A DNA stretch of 64,000 nucleotides from Pseudomonadota bacterium (GCA_018242205.1 JAFECJ010000006.1:1-64000), one strand, 5' to 3'. Shown: positions 24,823-34,403, counted from the stretch's first letter. Numbers and translations are program-made. The notes: a model not told the origin generated them from the letters alone.

Positions 24823-25806
24823 ATGCGATGGCTGGTTCTGGCGCTGCTTGTCCTGTCACCGGCAGCGCGGGCCGCCGAGTGGCGCGCCGCGCGCATCGAC
24901 ACGCCGGCCCGCGTCACCGCGGTCGAAACCGTCGACGGCCAGCCACGCGTCAATGCCGGCGGCTTGTGGTACGGCGTCGATCTCAGCGATGGCCATGCCA
25001 GGCTCAGGTTTCTCGACACGCCGCGCCGACCGCCGCCGCCGGAGAACGCTTTGCCAGACGGCCAGGTCGTCACCGGCACCCGCGACATCGCGCGCGCCTG
25101 GCTCGCCTCTCCGACCAAACGCTATGACCACGGTGTGCTCGGCGACGCCGTCGAGGCCGGCAGTCTGACGATCGTCACCGCCGACGGCACAACGCATACC
25201 GTCGCGCTCGGCGACGACGCCGTGTTCGAGGACCTCGTGCCGCGGCTCGCCGACCTCGACGGCGACGGCCGCGACGAGATCGTCGTCGTGAAATCCTACC
25301 TCACGCGCGGCTCGGCCATCGCCGTCATCGCGCAACGCCAGGGTCGCTACCGGATCGTCGCCGAGACGCCGCCGCTCGGCGGCCCGCACCGCTGGGAGGA
25401 CCCGGCCGGCATTGCCGACTTTAACGGCGACGGCAAGATCGACATCGCGGTGGTGCGCCAGCCGCATGCCGTCGGCGCGCTCGAACTGTGGACCTATGCC
25501 GACGGCCGGCTGCGCCGCGGCCCCTCGCTCGACGGCTTCAGCAACCACATCGCCGGCACGCGGGCGATCGGCATGAGTGCGGTCGGCGATTTCGACGGCG
25601 ACGGCACGCCCGATCTCGCCGTTCCGTCGTTCGACCACAGCCGCCTGCGCATCGTCACCTTCAAGCCGGTGGCGCAGGAAACCGCCAGCATCAAGCTGCC
25701 GTCCGACGCCCGCACTGATATCGGCGTCGTCGCCCGCGACAAGGCGCCGCCGGCGTTGCTGCTCGGTCTCGTCGATGGCTCGCTGGTTCTGATTCGCCGG
25801 GACTAG
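24823..25806 (+). CDS. Secreted FG-GAP/VCBS repeat protein
   Basis: Predicted periplasmic protein of 327 residues with a clear signal peptide (MRWLVLALLVLSPAARA). Three calcium-binding-type loops mark beta-propeller repeats: DLDGDGRDEIVV, DFNGDGKIDIAVV and DFDGDGTPDLAV. ATG 24823 has TAGGA upstream and lies 10 bp after the ATPase stop, so it is probably in the copper operon. Function is unknown: integrin-like propellers often bind metal or protein partners, so a link to copper handling is possible but not shown. Its stop overlaps the convergent lipoprotein gene by 4 bp. Confidence 0.88.
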   Translation: MRWLVLALLVLSPAARAAEWRAARIDTPARVTAVETVDGQPRVNAGGLWYGVDLSDGHARLRFLDTPRRPPPPENALPDGQVVTGTRDIARAWLASPTKRYDHGVLGDAVEAGSLTIVTADGTTHTVALGDDAVFEDLVPRLADLDGDGRDEIVVVKSYLTRGSAIAVIAQRQGRYRIVAETPPLGGPHRWEDPAGIADFNGDGKIDIAVVRQPHAVGALELWTYADGRLRRGPSLDGFSNHIAGTRAIGMSAVGDFDGDGTPDLAVPSFDHSRLRIVTFKPVAQETASIKLPSDARTDIGVVARDKAPPALLLGLVDGSLVLIRRD

Positions 25807-26237
25807 CGCGACCGGCGTTTCGCCGGCTTCGGCGGTGGCGGCGCCGCGGCCGCCGGCGGTGTTGCGGCCTTCAGCACGCAGTTCTTGGACGCGGCCTCGC
25901 GGCGGATCTCGGCGAGGTTGCCTTCGATCTGGCCATATTCGCCACGATAGGCGAGCAAAGACACCAGGCCACCGGCCGGCGCTTTTTCGGCATCGGCCAT
26001 GGCCTTGCGCAGCGTGTCCCTCCGCTCTCGGAAGTTACTGGCCGTGGCCTGGAGTTGCTGGCAGTCATACAGGACGTACTTGCCCGGCGCGACCAGAAAG
26101 GTGCCGAGTTTGTCTTCCTGCGGATTGTTCGAGGCGCAGGCGGTGACCAGCAGCGTCAGCGCCGGCACGAAGAACAGCGTCGCTGTTCTTTTGGCGAAGT
26201 TTCGTCGGGTCACGCGTGTCATTCCGATCTTCGTCAT
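25803..26237 (-). CDS. Putative lipoprotein of unknown function
   Basis: Protein of 144 residues with an N-terminal lipoprotein signal: a basic start (TRVTRRNFAKR), a hydrophobic stretch and the lipobox LVTAC, Cys34. The mature part is charged and helical, contains two cysteines (YDCQQL, KNCVL) and ends in a proline/alanine- and lysine/arginine-rich tail. No family is recognised. Start ATG 26237 is taken; ATG 26222 five codons on is equally possible. It is convergent with the FG-GAP gene and just downstream of the tRNA-Leu on the same strand. Confidence 0.75.
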   Translation of the reverse strand: MTKIGMTRVTRRNFAKRTATLFFVPALTLLVTACASNNPQEDKLGTFLVAPGKYVLYDCQQLQATASNFRERRDTLRKAMADAEKAPAGGLVSLLAYRGEYGQIEGNLAEIRREAASKNCVLKAATPPAAAAPPPPKPAKRRSR

Positions 26238-26277
26238 GCGAACGGTAAAGTCGCCAAAAGCGGCGCCTTCATGGTGG

Positions 26278-26364
26278 TGGTGCGGACGGAGGGAGTCGAA
26301 CCCTCACGGGCTTACGCCCAACGGATTTTAAGTCCGGTCTGTCTACCGGTTCCAGCACGTCCGC
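26278..26364 (-). tRNA. tRNA-Leu (anticodon UAA)
   Basis: The minus strand folds as a class II tRNA. The acceptor stem is GCGGACG/CGTCCGC, the anticodon loop CTTAAAA gives UAA, there is a long variable arm (GTTGGGCGTAAGCCC), and the T loop is GGTTCGACTCC. Discriminator A and CCA are encoded (26278-26280 complement). The gene reads UUA/UUG codons, rare in a genome this GC-rich. No duplicated 3' end was seen downstream that would point to an integrated element. Confidence 0.97.
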
Positions 26365-26420
26365 ACATCTCGTCATCCGCCGTCACGGCGGATCACTCCG
26401 GCGCGGACGGCGAATTCAGC

Positions 26421-26864
26421 TCACTTCAGTAATAAATCGCCCCACAGTTCGTCCCAGTCCTTGCCGGAGGAATCGGTGACGCGCCCGTCCTTCTCATAGA
26501 ACTTGTTCGGGATCTGGAAAATGGCGATGAAGGTGCCGCCGTTCGGCGACCAGGCCGCGTGCCGGCTCCCGGCCGGGCGCCAGACGAATTCGCCGGCCTT
26601 CACCTCGATGCCGGCGTCGGGACCTTCCTTGTCGGCGAGCGACCCTTCGAGGATGTAAGTCTGTTCGATCAGGACATGCTCGTGATCCGGCAGTTGGGCA
26701 CCAGGGTCCATCTTGAACAACAAGGTGGCGAGCCCGCTCTTCTTGTCCACCATCAGCGGCTTGGTGTAGCAGCCGGGAAATCGCGTCGGCTGCCAGGCCA
26801 TGTCCTTGGGATAGACGACTCGCGAGGCGAGATCCTGCGGAAGCGCTTGAGCGGCGGCGGGCAT
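26421..26864 (-). CDS. Cupin-domain protein (ChrR-like cupin)
   Basis: Small double-stranded beta-helix protein of 147 residues. Cupin motif 1 contains LPDHEHVLIEQTYILEGSLAD, with metal-ligand histidines and glutamate. Motif 2 contains GEFVWRPAGSRHAAWSP with the last histidine. The pattern resembles the cupin half of anti-sigma ChrR and cysteine-dioxygenase-like proteins; no N-terminal zinc-finger is present. The frame is open upstream, but ATG 26864 with AGGA before it gives a normal size. Function is unknown. It is divergent from ilvD. Confidence 0.85.
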   Translation of the reverse strand: MPAAAQALPQDLASRVVYPKDMAWQPTRFPGCYTKPLMVDKKSGLATLLFKMDPGAQLPDHEHVLIEQTYILEGSLADKEGPDAGIEVKAGEFVWRPAGSRHAAWSPNGGTFIAIFQIPNKFYEKDGRVTDSSGKDWDELWGDLLLK

Positions 26865-27060
26865 GGCCTGCGTCCTGTTGAACCGGGTGCGCGATCCTAG
26901 CGCGCCGGAACCGGTGCCGCCAGCGCCGATCTGCGGCGCGTGGGGCGCTCGGCAGCTCTGCCAGCATGGCCTTGCCAAACCTGCCGGAAGTCCTGCATGA
27001 AGTCGCCATTCAGGGCCGAAACCGCGCGCGCCGATAACGCTGCAAATTCGAGGAAACGAC

Positions 27061-28902
27061 ATGCCCACCTATCGCTCTCGCACCACGACGCACGGCCGCA
27101 ACATGGCGGGCGCCCGCGGCCTCTGGCGCGCAACCGGCATGAAGAACGAGGACTTCGGCAAGCCGATCATCGCGGTCGCCAACTCCTTCACCCAGTTCGT
27201 GCCGGGCCATGTCCACCTTAAGGATCTCGGCCAGTTGGTGGCGCGCGAGATCGAGTCCGCCGGCGGCGTCGCCAAGGAATTCAACACCATCGCCGTCGAT
27301 GACGGCATCGCCATGGGCCACGACGGCATGCTGTACAGCCTGCCGTCGCGCGAGCTGATCGCCGACAGCGTCGAGTACATGGTCAACGCGCATTGCGCCG
27401 ACGCCCTGATCTGTATTTCAAATTGCGACAAGATCACGCCCGGCATGCTGATGGCGGCACTGCGCCTCAACATTCCGACGGTCTTCGTCTCCGGCGGCCC
27501 GATGGAAGCCGGCAAGGTGACACTGAAGGGCAAGGCGCGCGCCGTCGATCTTGTCGACGCCATGGTGGTCGCCGCCGACAGTTCCTACAGCGACGCCGAT
27601 GTCGCCGCCATCGAGCGCTCCGCCTGCCCGACCTGCGGCTCCTGCTCCGGCATGTTCACCGCCAATTCGATGAACTGCCTCACCGAAGCGCTCGGCCTCG
27701 CTTTGCCGGGCAACGGCTCGGTGCTCGCCACCCATGCCGACCGCAAGCGCCTGTTCGTCGAGGCCGGCCACCTCATCGTCGATCTGGCGCGCCGGCATTA
27801 CGAACAGGACGATGCCAGCGTGCTGCCGCGCGCCATCGCGAATTTCGAGGCGTTCGAGAATGCGATGACGCTGGACATCGCCATGGGCGGCTCGACCAAC
27901 ACCGTGCTGCATTTGCTCGCCGCCGCGCATGAAGGCGAGGTGCCGTTCACGATGAAGGATATCGACCGCCTGTCGCGCCGCGTGCCGGTGCTGTGCAAGG
28001 TCGCGCCCTCGGTCGCCAACGTCCATCTTGAGGACGTGCATCGCGCCGGCGGCGTCATGGGCATTCTCGGCGAGCTCAACCGCGGCGGTCTCATTCATCC
28101 CAAGGTCGGCTCCGTCCACGCCGACAGCCTGGAGAGCGCGCTGGCGCGCTGGGACGTCGTCACCGCCAAAAGCGACAGCGTGCGCGAGTTCTATCGCGCG
28201 GCGCCGGGCGGCGTGCCGACGCAGACCGCGTTCAGCCAAGCCGAGCGCTACGACGACATCGATACGAACCGCGAGACAGGCTGCATCCGCGACATCGCCC
28301 ATGCCTTCTCCAAGGATGGCGGCCTCGCCGTGCTGTACGGCAATCTCGCCACCGACGGCTGCATCGTCAAAACCTCGGGCGTCGATGAAAGCCTGCTGAC
28401 CTTCAGCGGCCCGGCGCGCATCTTCGAAAGCCAGGACGCGGCCGTCGACGGCATTCTCGGCGGCAAGATCGTCGCCGGCGACGTCGTGCTGATCCGCTAC
28501 GAAGGCCCCAAGGGCGGGCCCGGCATGCAGGAGATGCTGTACCCGACCAGCTACCTGAAATCGAAGGGCCTCGGCAAAGCCTGCGCGCTGATCACCGACG
28601 GCCGCTTCTCCGGCGGCAGTTCCGGTCTGTCGATCGGTCACGTCTCGCCGGAAGCCGCCGAGGGTGGCCTGATCGGTCTCGTCGAAGAAGGCGACATCAT
28701 CCAGTTCGATATTCCGAACCGCCGCTTGCATCTCGATGTGCCGGAAGCCGAACTGACCAAGCGCCGCGCGGCGATGGAGAAGCGCGGCGCTGCGGCGTGG
28801 CAACCGGCGGCCAAGCGGCCGCGCAAGGTGACGACAGCGCTGCGCGCCTATGCCGCCTTCGCCACCAGCGCCGCGCGCGGCGCCGTGCGCGTCGTCAAGT
28901 AG
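27061..28902 (+). CDS. ilvD: Dihydroxy-acid dehydratase
   Basis: Dehydrates 2,3-dihydroxy-isovalerate and -methylvalerate in branched-chain amino acid synthesis. The length of 613 residues matches the Escherichia coli type. Cluster-binding cysteines are visible: Cys122 in [10 protein letters not shown], and Cys189/192/195 in [11 protein letters not shown]. The [16 protein letters not shown] and [12 protein letters not shown] stretches are conserved. GAGG sits 7 bases before the ATG. It is a single-gene unit; other ilv genes are not in the window. Confidence 0.97.
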   Translation: MPTYRSRTTTHGRNMAGARGLWRATGMKNEDFGKPIIAVANSFTQFVPGHVHLKDLGQLVAREIESAGGVAKEFNTIAVDDGIAMGHDGMLYSLPSRELIADSVEYMVNAHCADALICISNCDKITPGMLMAALRLNIPTVFVSGGPMEAGKVTLKGKARAVDLVDAMVVAADSSYSDADVAAIERSACPTCGSCSGMFTANSMNCLTEALGLALPGNGSVLATHADRKRLFVEAGHLIVDLARRHYEQDDASVLPRAIANFEAFENAMTLDIAMGGSTNTVLHLLAAAHEGEVPFTMKDIDRLSRRVPVLCKVAPSVANVHLEDVHRAGGVMGILGELNRGGLIHPKVGSVHADSLESALARWDVVTAKSDSVREFYRAAPGGVPTQTAFSQAERYDDIDTNRETGCIRDIAHAFSKDGGLAVLYGNLATDGCIVKTSGVDESLLTFSGPARIFESQDAAVDGILGGKIVAGDVVLIRYEGPKGGPGMQEMLYPTSYLKSKGLGKACALITDGRFSGGSSGLSIGHVSPEAAEGGLIGLVEEGDIIQFDIPNRRLHLDVPEAELTKRRAAMEKRGAAAWQPAAKRPRKVTTALRAYAAFATSAARGAVRVVK

Positions 28903-28909
28903 GCGGCGC

Positions 28910-29416
28910 TCAATCGCCGCCGGCGCGGATCGGCGGCGCGTAGGACAACGCGGTGTCCCACGGGAAGTAGATCCAGGTGTCCTGCGACACCTCGGTAATG
29001 AAGGTGTCGACCAGCGGCCGGCCCATCGGCTTGGCGTAGACGGTGGCGAAATGTGCTGCGGGAAGGATGTCGCGCACCATGCGCGCCGTCTTGCCGGTAT
29101 CGACGAGGTCGTCGATGATCAGCACGCCCTTGCCCTGCGCGCGCATCGACGTGATCTCCGGGCCGATGCCCTTCATCACGCGGATGTCGCCCTGGTTCTT
29201 GTAGTCGTGATAGCTGGCGATGCAGACCGTCTCGATGATGCGCACGTTGAGTTCGCGCGCCACGATCGCCGCCGGCACAAGGCCGCCGCGGGTGATGCAG
29301 ACGATGGCCTCGAACGGCCCCGCCTCGTGCAGGCGCCAAGTCAAGGCACGGGTGTCGCGGTGAAACTGGTCCCAGGAAACGGGAAAGACTTTGTCGGGTC
29401 GCGGGGCGTCGCTCAT
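28910..29416 (-). CDS. gpt: Xanthine phosphoribosyltransferase
   Basis: Purine-salvage enzyme of 168 residues, transferring ribose phosphate from PRPP to xanthine or guanine. The PRPP-binding signature [14 protein letters not shown] is intact, and the upstream [16 protein letters not shown] is typical of Gpt. The C-terminal [12 protein letters not shown] resembles the Escherichia coli protein's base-specificity region. It is followed, reading upstream, by a CinA-like gene on the same strand whose stop is 31 bp before the gpt start, so they may share a transcript. Confidence 0.93.
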   Translation of the reverse strand: MSDAPRPDKVFPVSWDQFHRDTRALTWRLHEAGPFEAIVCITRGGLVPAAIVARELNVRIIETVCIASYHDYKNQGDIRVMKGIGPEITSMRAQGKGVLIIDDLVDTGKTARMVRDILPAAHFATVYAKPMGRPLVDTFITEVSQDTWIYFPWDTALSYAPPIRAGGD

Positions 29417-29447
29417 CGGTTCGTCGCTATCGATCGTTGGTGTTGGA

Positions 29448-30206
29448 TCAACCGGCTTTGGCGAGTTGCGCGCGCACGCTCGCGAGCATGGCTTCGACCG
29501 CCGCCTTCACTTCTTTCAGCCGTTCGGCATCGCGCGAGCGCATGACGATGTTGGTGTTCGGCCCGCCGTTCTCGTCGGCAAACGGATAGCTGCCGATGAT
29601 CGCGTCGGGATACGCCTTGGCGACGGCGGCAAGTTCGCTGCCGACATCGCCTTCCTTGGCGTCGGCGCGGATCGAGATCGACAGCATCTTGACCCCGGTC
29701 TTCAGCTTCGGCGCCACCTCGTCGAGCATCGCCTGCATCACCGCCGGAATGCCGGCCATGGTGATGACGTTGCCGATCCAGAAACCGGGCGCGCCCGACA
29801 CCTTGTTGTAGACCAGCGCGCCGCCCTTCGGGATGCGCGTCATGCGCATGCGCGCCTCGTTGAGTTCGCCGCCGGTCTTGGCCAGCCGCTCCTTCAGGAT
29901 CGCCACCGCCTCGGGATGGAATTCGAGCGGAACGCCGAACGCCTTGGCGACGCAGTCGGCGGTGATGTCGTCATGCGTCGGGCCGATGCCGCCGGTGGTG
30001 AAGACATAAGTGTATTTGGCGCGTAGCGCATTCAGCGCCTCGACGATCGCCGTCTCGTCGTCCGAGACGACGCGCACTTCCTTCAGATCGATGCCGATCG
30101 CCGTGCAATAGTCGGCGATATAACCGATGTTCTTGTCCTTGGTGCGGCCTGACAGAATCTCGTCGCCGATCACCAGCACGGCCGCGGTGACGATGTCGAC
30201 GGTCAT
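29448..30206 (-). CDS. CinA-like molybdopterin-binding-fold protein
   Basis: Protein of 252 residues equal to the N-terminal (MoCF) half of Cin[20 protein letters not shown], and [18 protein letters not shown]. The C-terminal nicotinamide-nucleotide amidase half is missing, as in many alphaproteobacterial proteins labelled competence/damage-inducible A. The related fold hydrolyses ADP-ribose or pyrophosphates in characterised enzymes. AAGGGAG precedes ATG 30206. It lies upstream of gpt on the same strand. Function in this organism is not known. Confidence 0.9.
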   Translation of the reverse strand: MTVDIVTAAVLVIGDEILSGRTKDKNIGYIADYCTAIGIDLKEVRVVSDDETAIVEALNALRAKYTYVFTTGGIGPTHDDITADCVAKAFGVPLEFHPEAVAILKERLAKTGGELNEARMRMTRIPKGGALVYNKVSGAPGFWIGNVITMAGIPAVMQAMLDEVAPKLKTGVKMLSISIRADAKEGDVGSELAAVAKAYPDAIIGSYPFADENGGPNTNIVMRSRDAERLKEVKAAVEAMLASVRAQLAKAG

Positions 30207-30330
30207 GGGCGCTCCCTTACGCCGCCGGCTTGGTCCGCCGCGGCTACCGGCACCGTATAAAGCATGATCCGGAGACGACCGGAAGCGCCGCACCGCTCAA
30301 CCGGCGGAACCGTGTGGACGGCGCCGCCCC

Positions 30331-30765
30331 TTACTTTTTCGTCGGCTGAACCACGAAGGTTTGCGCCCCGGCGACGATGCCGTTCCACAGCGGCGCCGAC
30401 GCGACCGCCAGATGCCACAGCGCGCGGAAGCTGCCGGTGGCGTTGGAGTACTGGGCCGACCAGGTCGTTACCGATTTGCAGCCTTCCCAGTTGACCGAAA
30501 AGGCGAGCGCACCGCCGGCGACGTCCGGGTAGTACCAGCCGGTCATCGGTTGCGGCTTCTTGGCGCCGCAGCCCGCCTGCGTCGTGACGGTGCCGGTCAG
30601 TTGTCCATTGGCCCCGATCTCCTTGATGGTTAGCGCGCTGCCGTCCTCGGCCACGAAGGTCAGGCCGGCCGCCATCTTGGTTTCCGCCCGCCCCGGTGCC
30701 GCGACCAGCACCGCACCGGTCAGGACCATCGCGCATGCGATGACACGTGTAACTGCCGCGAGCAT
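30331..30765 (-). CDS. Secreted avidin/streptavidin-family protein, divergent
   Basis: Exported protein of 144 residues: signal peptide to about Ala27, then an avidin-like eight-strand barrel. Family hallmarks are LTGTVTTQAG, MTGWYYPD, VNWEGCKSVTTWSAQY (Trp93, Thr101, Trp102), FRALWHLA (Trp117) and APLWNGIVAGAQTF (Trp127). Cys66 and Cys96 match the disulfide of dimeric rhizavidin-like avidins. By eye, several biotin contacts differ: the streptavidin Asn23 region reads FVAEDGS, Tyr43 aligns with Val60, and Asp128 aligns with Gln135. Biotin binding may therefore be weak or altered. It is a stand-alone gene. Confidence 0.85.
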   Translation of the reverse strand: MLAAVTRVIACAMVLTGAVLVAAPGRAETKMAAGLTFVAEDGSALTIKEIGANGQLTGTVTTQAGCGAKKPQPMTGWYYPDVAGGALAFSVNWEGCKSVTTWSAQYSNATGSFRALWHLAVASAPLWNGIVAGAQTFVVQPTKK

Positions 30766-31086
30766 AGACGCCTCCCTCGCAAGACCACTGACGAGGAAAG
30801 GCTAGCAGGGACGCGGACCGATCACAACTTACGGTGGTATTCCCGTATCCGCTAGCCGTTGGCTGGTGGCCCCTCTGAACCGGTGCACGAAAAGCCCAGC
30901 CGTGGTGTACACTTGTCTGAAACGCCTGCTTGCTGGTCAAAGCGCCCAAAAGCTGGGCAGCGGCGGATCACCGAAAGGGGCTTAACCGCGCCCCTGACGG
31001 GTTGGCGTGAACTTTGCTCCAATAGGGGCAGGCCCCAGGCTTCGGGGCTGGCCCGACGGACGGGCCGGAGCTGGGAGACGCTGGGG
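30766..31086. other. Intergenic region ahead of the Anbu cluster
   Basis: No gene is supported in these 321 bp. It must hold divergent promoters for the avidin-like gene and the Anbu cluster. The plus-strand leader is GC-rich with short self-complementary stretches (for example GGGGCAGGCCCC near 31025 and GCCCGACGGACGGGC near 31058), which could fold but do not resemble a known riboswitch. Confidence 0.4.
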
Positions 31087-32508
31087 ATGAGTTCCGCCTT
31101 CGACGAGATGAAGGGCCATGACGGCACCGCCGTCCGCCCTGCCTATGGCGAGCTCGACCGCTGGCTCAAGGAAGTCCCCCCCGACGTGCTCGACTATCGC
31201 CGGCGCGAGGCCGAACTGATCTTCCGCCGCATCGGCATCACTTTCGCGGTCTATGGCGAGGCCGACGCCACCGAACGCCTGATCCCGTTCGACGTCATTC
31301 CCCGCATCATGGCCGCCGAAGAATGGCGGCGCCTGGAGAAAGGCCTCACCCAGCGCGTCAACGCGCTCAACCTGTTCATCAAGGACGTCTACGGCGACCG
31401 CGAGATCCTGCGCGCCGGCATCGTGCCGGAAGACATGATTTTCCGCAATCCGGCGTTCCGCCCGGAGATGAATGGCCAGACCGTCCCGCACGACATCTAC
31501 GTCCAGATCGCCGGCATCGACATCATCCGTGTCGACGCCGACACTTTCTACGTGCTCGAGGACAATGCGCGCACGCCCTCCGGCGTCTCCTACATGCTGG
31601 AGAACCGCGAGATCATGATGCGGCTGTTCCCGGAATTGTTCTCGCGCCATCGCATCGCGCCGGTCGAGAATTATCCGGACGAATTGCTCGCCACACTGCG
31701 ATCGGTGGCGCCGCGGTCGACGTCCAGGGAGCCGAACGTCGTGCTGCTGACGCCCGGCGTCTACAACTCCGCCTATTACGAACACTCGTTCCTTGCCGAC
31801 AAGCTCGGCGTCGAACTGGTCGAGGGACGCGACCTTTTCGTCAAGGACGAGATCGTCTACATGCGTACGACGCAGGGCCCGCAGCGCGTCGACGTCATCT
31901 ATCGCCGCGTCGACGACGACTTCATCGATCCGCTCGCCTTCCGCCCCGACTCGATCCTCGGCGTGCCCGGCCTGATGTCGGCCTACACGGCCGGCAACGT
32001 CACGCTCGCCAACGCCGTCGGCACCGGTATCGCCGACGACAAGGCGATCTATTCCTTCATGCCGGACATCGTGAAGTTCTATCTCGGCGAAGAACCGCTG
32101 TTGAAAAACGTGCCGACCTGGCGCTGCCGCGAGCCGGAGCATCTCTCTTACGTGCTCGATCACCTGCCCGAACTGGTGGTCAAGGAAGTGCACGGCTCCG
32201 GCGGATACGGCATGCTGATCGGCCCGTCCGCCTCGAAGATCGCCATCGAGCAGTTTCGCGCCAAGCTCAAGACCGCGCCGGACAATTTCATCGCCCAGCC
32301 GACGCTCGCACTGTCGACCTCGCCGACCTGCGTCGAGCAAGGCGTGGCGCCACGCCATGTCGACCTGCGGCCTTTCGTGCTCACCGGCAGCAACGGCGTG
32401 CGCATCGTGCCCGGCGGGCTGACCCGCGTCGCGCTCAAGGAAGGCTCACTGGTGGTCAATTCCAGCCAGGGCGGCGGCACGAAAGATACCTGGGTGCTGG
32501 ATAAATGA
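31087..32508 (+). CDS. Circularly permuted type 2 ATP-grasp protein
   Basis: Protein of 473 residues of the circularly permuted ATP-grasp family (former DUF404/DUF407). It would ligate a carboxylate to an amine using ATP, probably in peptide formation. Features are the N-terminal RRREAELIFRRIGITFAVYG, YVLEDNARTPSGVSYMLENR, and the C-terminal LVVKEVHGSGGYGMLIGP that contains the lysine and glycine-rich ATP loop. ATG 31087 is preferred although the frame is open earlier. It is first of four same-strand genes that recur together with Anbu proteases. Substrate is unknown. Confidence 0.93.
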   Translation: MSSAFDEMKGHDGTAVRPAYGELDRWLKEVPPDVLDYRRREAELIFRRIGITFAVYGEADATERLIPFDVIPRIMAAEEWRRLEKGLTQRVNALNLFIKDVYGDREILRAGIVPEDMIFRNPAFRPEMNGQTVPHDIYVQIAGIDIIRVDADTFYVLEDNARTPSGVSYMLENREIMMRLFPELFSRHRIAPVENYPDELLATLRSVAPRSTSREPNVVLLTPGVYNSAYYEHSFLADKLGVELVEGRDLFVKDEIVYMRTTQGPQRVDVIYRRVDDDFIDPLAFRPDSILGVPGLMSAYTAGNVTLANAVGTGIADDKAIYSFMPDIVKFYLGEEPLLKNVPTWRCREPEHLSYVLDHLPELVVKEVHGSGGYGMLIGPSASKIAIEQFRAKLKTAPDNFIAQPTLALSTSPTCVEQGVAPRHVDLRPFVLTGSNGVRIVPGGLTRVALKEGSLVVNSSQGGGTKDTWVLDK

Positions 32509-32554
32509 CGGAGACGCGCTCGTTTTACTCGCTTGGCCGGGACGACCTGTAACC

Positions 32555-33496
32555 ATGCTCTCACGCACCGCCGATAACCTTTACTGGCTGTCACGCTATG
32601 TCGAACGCGCCGAGTATCTGGCGCGCATTCTCGACGCCACGCAGCGTTTATCCGCGCTGCCGCTCGCTTATGTCGGCACCGGCAACGAATGGGAATCCGC
32701 GGTGCTCACCGCCGGCTGCGCCGGCTCGTTCTTCAAGACCTACGAGACGGCCACCGAGGAGAACGTCACCGACTACCTCGCCTTCTCCACCGCCAACCCG
32801 TCCTCGATCCGCAACTGCTTCGAGATGGCGCGCGGCAATGCCCGCGCCGTGCGCACGGCGCTGACCGGCGAAATGTGGGATGCCATCAACGGCACCTGGC
32901 TCGAGCTCAAGCGCTTCGGCACCGGCCCGGGCTCGCGCGAGGAAACCTCGCGCTTCCTGCGCTGGGTCCAGGAAAGTTCACTGCGCTTCGACGGCTCGGC
33001 CTACCGCACCATGCTGCGCAACGACGCCTACTGGTTCTCGCGGCTAGGGGTCTACATGGAGCGCGCCGACAACACCGCGCGCATCCTTGACGTCAAATAT
33101 CACCTGCTGCTGCCCGACAACGAACGCGTCGGCGGTCCGCTCGATTACTTCCAATGGGCGGCGATCCTGCGCTCGGTGTCGGCGCTGACGTCCTATCACT
33201 GGGTCTATCGCGAGAGCCTCAAGCCCTGGCTGGTCGCCGACCTTCTGATCCTGAAAGAGGAAATGCCGCGCTCGCTCGCCTCCTGCTACGAGGCCATCGT
33301 CCGCAACTTGGATGCCATCGCCACCCATTACGGCCGCCAGGGGCCGTCGCAGCGCCAGGCCCGCGGCGTGCGCACCCGGCTGCAGAACAGCAAGATGGAC
33401 GGTATTTTCCAGCGCGGCCTGCATGAATTCATTGGCGAATTCATCACCGAGAATAACCGCTTGGGGATGGCCATCACCGAGCAATTCCTGCAGTGA
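32555..33496 (+). CDS. Alpha-E domain protein
   Basis: Mostly helical protein of 313 residues of the alpha-E family (former DUF403). It begins MLSRTADNLYWLSRYVERAE, as in all members, and contains NLDAIATHYGRQGPSQRQAR towards the end. Comparative genomics ties alpha-E to circularly permuted ATP-grasp proteins, with which it may form the active ligase. It begins 46 bp after the ATP-grasp gene and is followed 67 bp later by a transglutaminase-like gene. No catalytic residues are known for the family. Confidence 0.93.
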   Translation: MLSRTADNLYWLSRYVERAEYLARILDATQRLSALPLAYVGTGNEWESAVLTAGCAGSFFKTYETATEENVTDYLAFSTANPSSIRNCFEMARGNARAVRTALTGEMWDAINGTWLELKRFGTGPGSREETSRFLRWVQESSLRFDGSAYRTMLRNDAYWFSRLGVYMERADNTARILDVKYHLLLPDNERVGGPLDYFQWAAILRSVSALTSYHWVYRESLKPWLVADLLILKEEMPRSLASCYEAIVRNLDAIATHYGRQGPSQRQARGVRTRLQNSKMDGIFQRGLHEFIGEFITENNRLGMAITEQFLQ

Positions 33497-33563
33497 GCGG
33501 CCTGTTCCGCTCACCGCGGCTGGGTTAGGCTTTCGTCCCGACGAACGCCCTCGCGAAGGCTCC

Positions 33564-34403
33564 ATGCGAATCCGGATCGCCCACACCACGACCTATCGCT
33601 ACGAAGCGCCGCCCAAGACGGTGACGCAGGTGCTGCGGCTGACGCCGCGCAATCACGACGGCCAGTACGTGGTGAACTGGCGCATCGACCTGTCGCGGGA
33701 CTGCCAGCTCTATCAGCGCGAAGGCGCCTTCGGCAATATCAGCCACTCCTTCACCGCCGAAGGTCCGTTCGACGAGTTGTCGGTGTCGGTCGAGGGCGAA
33801 GTCGATACCCAGGACACCAGCGGCATCGTCCGTGGCGCGGTCGAGCGCTTTCCGCCGGCGCTCTATCTGCGCGATACGCAACTGACCGAAGCTGACGCGG
33901 CCATCATCGACTTTGCCGAAGCGACCCGCGCCAAGGCCGGCGCCGACCCGTTGACGCTGCTGCACGCGCTGACGGCCGATCTCAACGAAACCTTTGCCTT
34001 CGACATCGAGCCGACCCATGTCGGCACCACCGCGGCCGAAGCCTTCAAGCTCAAGCGCGGCGTCTGCCAGGACGGCACCCACATCTTCATCGCCGCCGCC
34101 CGCCATCTCGGCATCCCGGCGCGCTATATCGGCGGCCACTACTGCCGCACCGATGACGATGGTCCGCAGGAAGCCGGTCATGCCTGGGCGGAAGCCTATG
34201 TCGACAAGCTCGGCTGGGTCGGCTTCGACCCGACGCACGGCATCTCGCCGACAGAATCCCATGTCCGCGTCGCCGTCGGCCTCGATTATCTCGGCGCCGC
34301 GCCGGTGCGCGGCACGCGTCATGGCGGCGGTCACGAGACCATGGCTGTCTCGGTCCACGTCACGCCGGCGAGCCGGCAGGCGCAATCCCAATCGCAATCG
34401 TGA
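33564..34403 (+). CDS. Transglutaminase-family protein
   Basis: Protein of 279 residues with an N-terminal beta domain (MRIRIAHTTTYRYEAPPKTV, as in the bacterial transglutaminase N-terminal family) and a transglutaminase-like core. The Cys168 (RGVCQDGTH), His206 (AGHAWAEAY) and Asp222 (WVGFDPTHG) triad is complete. Such proteins act as peptidases or amide transferases. AAGG precedes ATG 33564. It is the third gene of the Anbu cluster, which suggests it processes or makes the same peptide as the ATP-grasp/alpha-E pair. Confidence 0.93.
   Translation: MRIRIAHTTTYRYEAPPKTVTQVLRLTPRNHDGQYVVNWRIDLSRDCQLYQREGAFGNISHSFTAEGPFDELSVSVEGEVDTQDTSGIVRGAVERFPPALYLRDTQLTEADAAIIDFAEATRAKAGADPLTLLHALTADLNETFAFDIEPTHVGTTAAEAFKLKRGVCQDGTHIFIAAARHLGIPARYIGGHYCRTDDDGPQEAGHAWAEAYVDKLGWVGFDPTHGISPTESHVRVAVGLDYLGAAPVRGTRHGGGHETMAVSVHVTPASRQAQSQSQS

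Noticed and set aside
26278..26421. tRNA-Leu as attachment site of a genomic island
   Set aside because: No integrase and no repeat of the tRNA 3' end was seen; flanking genes are ordinary.
27418..28803. Antisense frame opposite ilvD
   Set aside because: Same reason: ilvD motifs are complete and this frame is compositional noise.
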